A stretch of DNA of 45,334 bases from Eubacterium sp. (GTDB lineage: Bacteria; Bacillota; Clostridia; Lachnospirales; Lachnospiraceae). The translations under genes were made by a program, and so were the position numbers. Under the pieces are notes generated by a model. The model saw only the letters and a list, made by a program, of their open reading frames with translations, did not search any database and had not been told where the DNA came from. Location: the NCBI GenBank assembly GCA_022796875.1, contig JAAWJJ010000026.1:1-45334 (forward strand), read 5' to 3'. Positions within the stretch are counted from its first letter, which is position 1, and every line of letters starts with the position of its first letter. Positions 45,111 to 45,334 of the stretch are shown here, piece after piece.

Positions 45111-45138
45111 ATTATATTATTTTTTTATTGAAAATCAA
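45111..45138 (-). promoter_or_regulatory. Promoter of the ABC-F transcript
   Basis: TTGATT (45133-45138) and TATAAT (45111-45116) are 16 bp apart on the minus strand in A/T-rich DNA. Transcription would begin near 45104, just above the leader peptide. Confidence 0.68.
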
Positions 45139-45139
45139 G

Positions 45140-45334
45140 TGCTTTCAAAAATTATCTGTTTTTTTACTCTTGCTTGTGCCCTTATAATCTCCCGAAGCAA
45201 CGGGAAACGGTGCGAAACCGTATGAAAGGAAAATAGTTCAAATTTTCTCAGAAAATATCAACCTGTTAACGTACGCCGATTAAAAACGCACGCCGCCAGA
45301 CGTATATACAAAGAACATACCGGCTATTTATTTT
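45140..45334. other. Unassigned right end of the window
   Basis: I see no coding frame of useful length. TATAAT occurs on the plus strand near 45182 without a good -35, and ACGG/CCGT form a small hairpin near 45213. It may be the upstream region of a gene beyond the window. Confidence 0.3.

Noticed and set aside
1-45334. tRNA, rRNA or intact IS elements
   Set aside because: No tRNA TTCGA arm with matching acceptor stem, no rRNA signature and no transposase motifs were found on reading both strands.

Overview
The window is chromosomal DNA of an anaerobic, spore-forming Gram-positive bacterium, most likely a Lachnospiraceae/Clostridia member. The reasons are the gene content and order: a type III glutamine synthetase, class II aldolase, HPr kinase, WhiA and RapZ, the block hup-rqcP-yabP-yabQ-divIC-spoIIE-tilS-hpt-ftsH, a CotS-like coat protein gene, the short type 3 prolyl-tRNA synthetase, and strong AGGAGG ribosome binding sites with sigma-A promoters. 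Nearly every gene is on the minus strand; pyrG is the only clear plus-strand protein gene. I see no tRNA, rRNA, CRISPR array or intact transposase gene.

Layout, read 3' to 5' along the plus strand. 1-6,143 holds a MATE exporter, a cell-wall amidase lipoprotein, glutamine synthetase III and fructose-bisphosphate aldolase, each with its own promoter or terminator. 6,144-16,707 is one long operon, ftsH-uvrC-hprK-M18 aminopeptidase-murB-rapZ-whiA-lipid kinase, read from one good promoter facing pyrG. 18,600-23,520 is less conserved: pyrG terminator, a DUF262 gene broken by two in-frame stop codons, an unexplained gene tail, a UbiB-family kinase with a phasin-like partner, and an RsmF-type rRNA methyltransferase. 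23,520-24,035 has no large gene but carries a strongly structured, cloverleaf-like element. 24,036-32,160 is the classic sporulation/division/tRNA block with a second ftsH. 32,176-40,396 holds phosphoglucomutase, a PEGA-domain lipoprotein with a poly-Asn tail, a coat-kinase-like protein, CCA-adding enzyme, ProRS, a pseudouridine synthase and a small Cys-rich protein. 40,487-45,334 looks accessory: an AAA-ATPase/nuclease-like protein, a secreted DUF6273 protein and an Lsa-type ABC-F ribosome-protection gene with a leader-peptide attenuator.

How the genes fit together: the long operon joins membrane proteolysis, DNA repair, carbon-flux sensing (HprK, RapZ) and wall synthesis/division (MurB, WhiA). 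The yabP-to-ftsH block joins chromosome packing, ribosome rescue, spore cortex formation, septation, sigma-F activation and tRNA/purine metabolism. spoIIE has the unusual 21-bp promoter spacing known from Spo0A-controlled genes in Bacillus.

The strongest candidates for something undescribed are the cloverleaf element at 23,615-23,783, with overlapping divergent promoters on one side and a competing hairpin on the other, and the leader MKNFSCR with its attenuator ahead of the ABC-F gene. Several genes also carry in-frame tandem repeats (63 bp in the amidase, 30 bp in whiA, 48 bp in ftsH and, weakly, in tilS), which suggests frequent slippage-type gene variation in this genome. All functional calls rest on reading protein motifs by eye; no database search was run.
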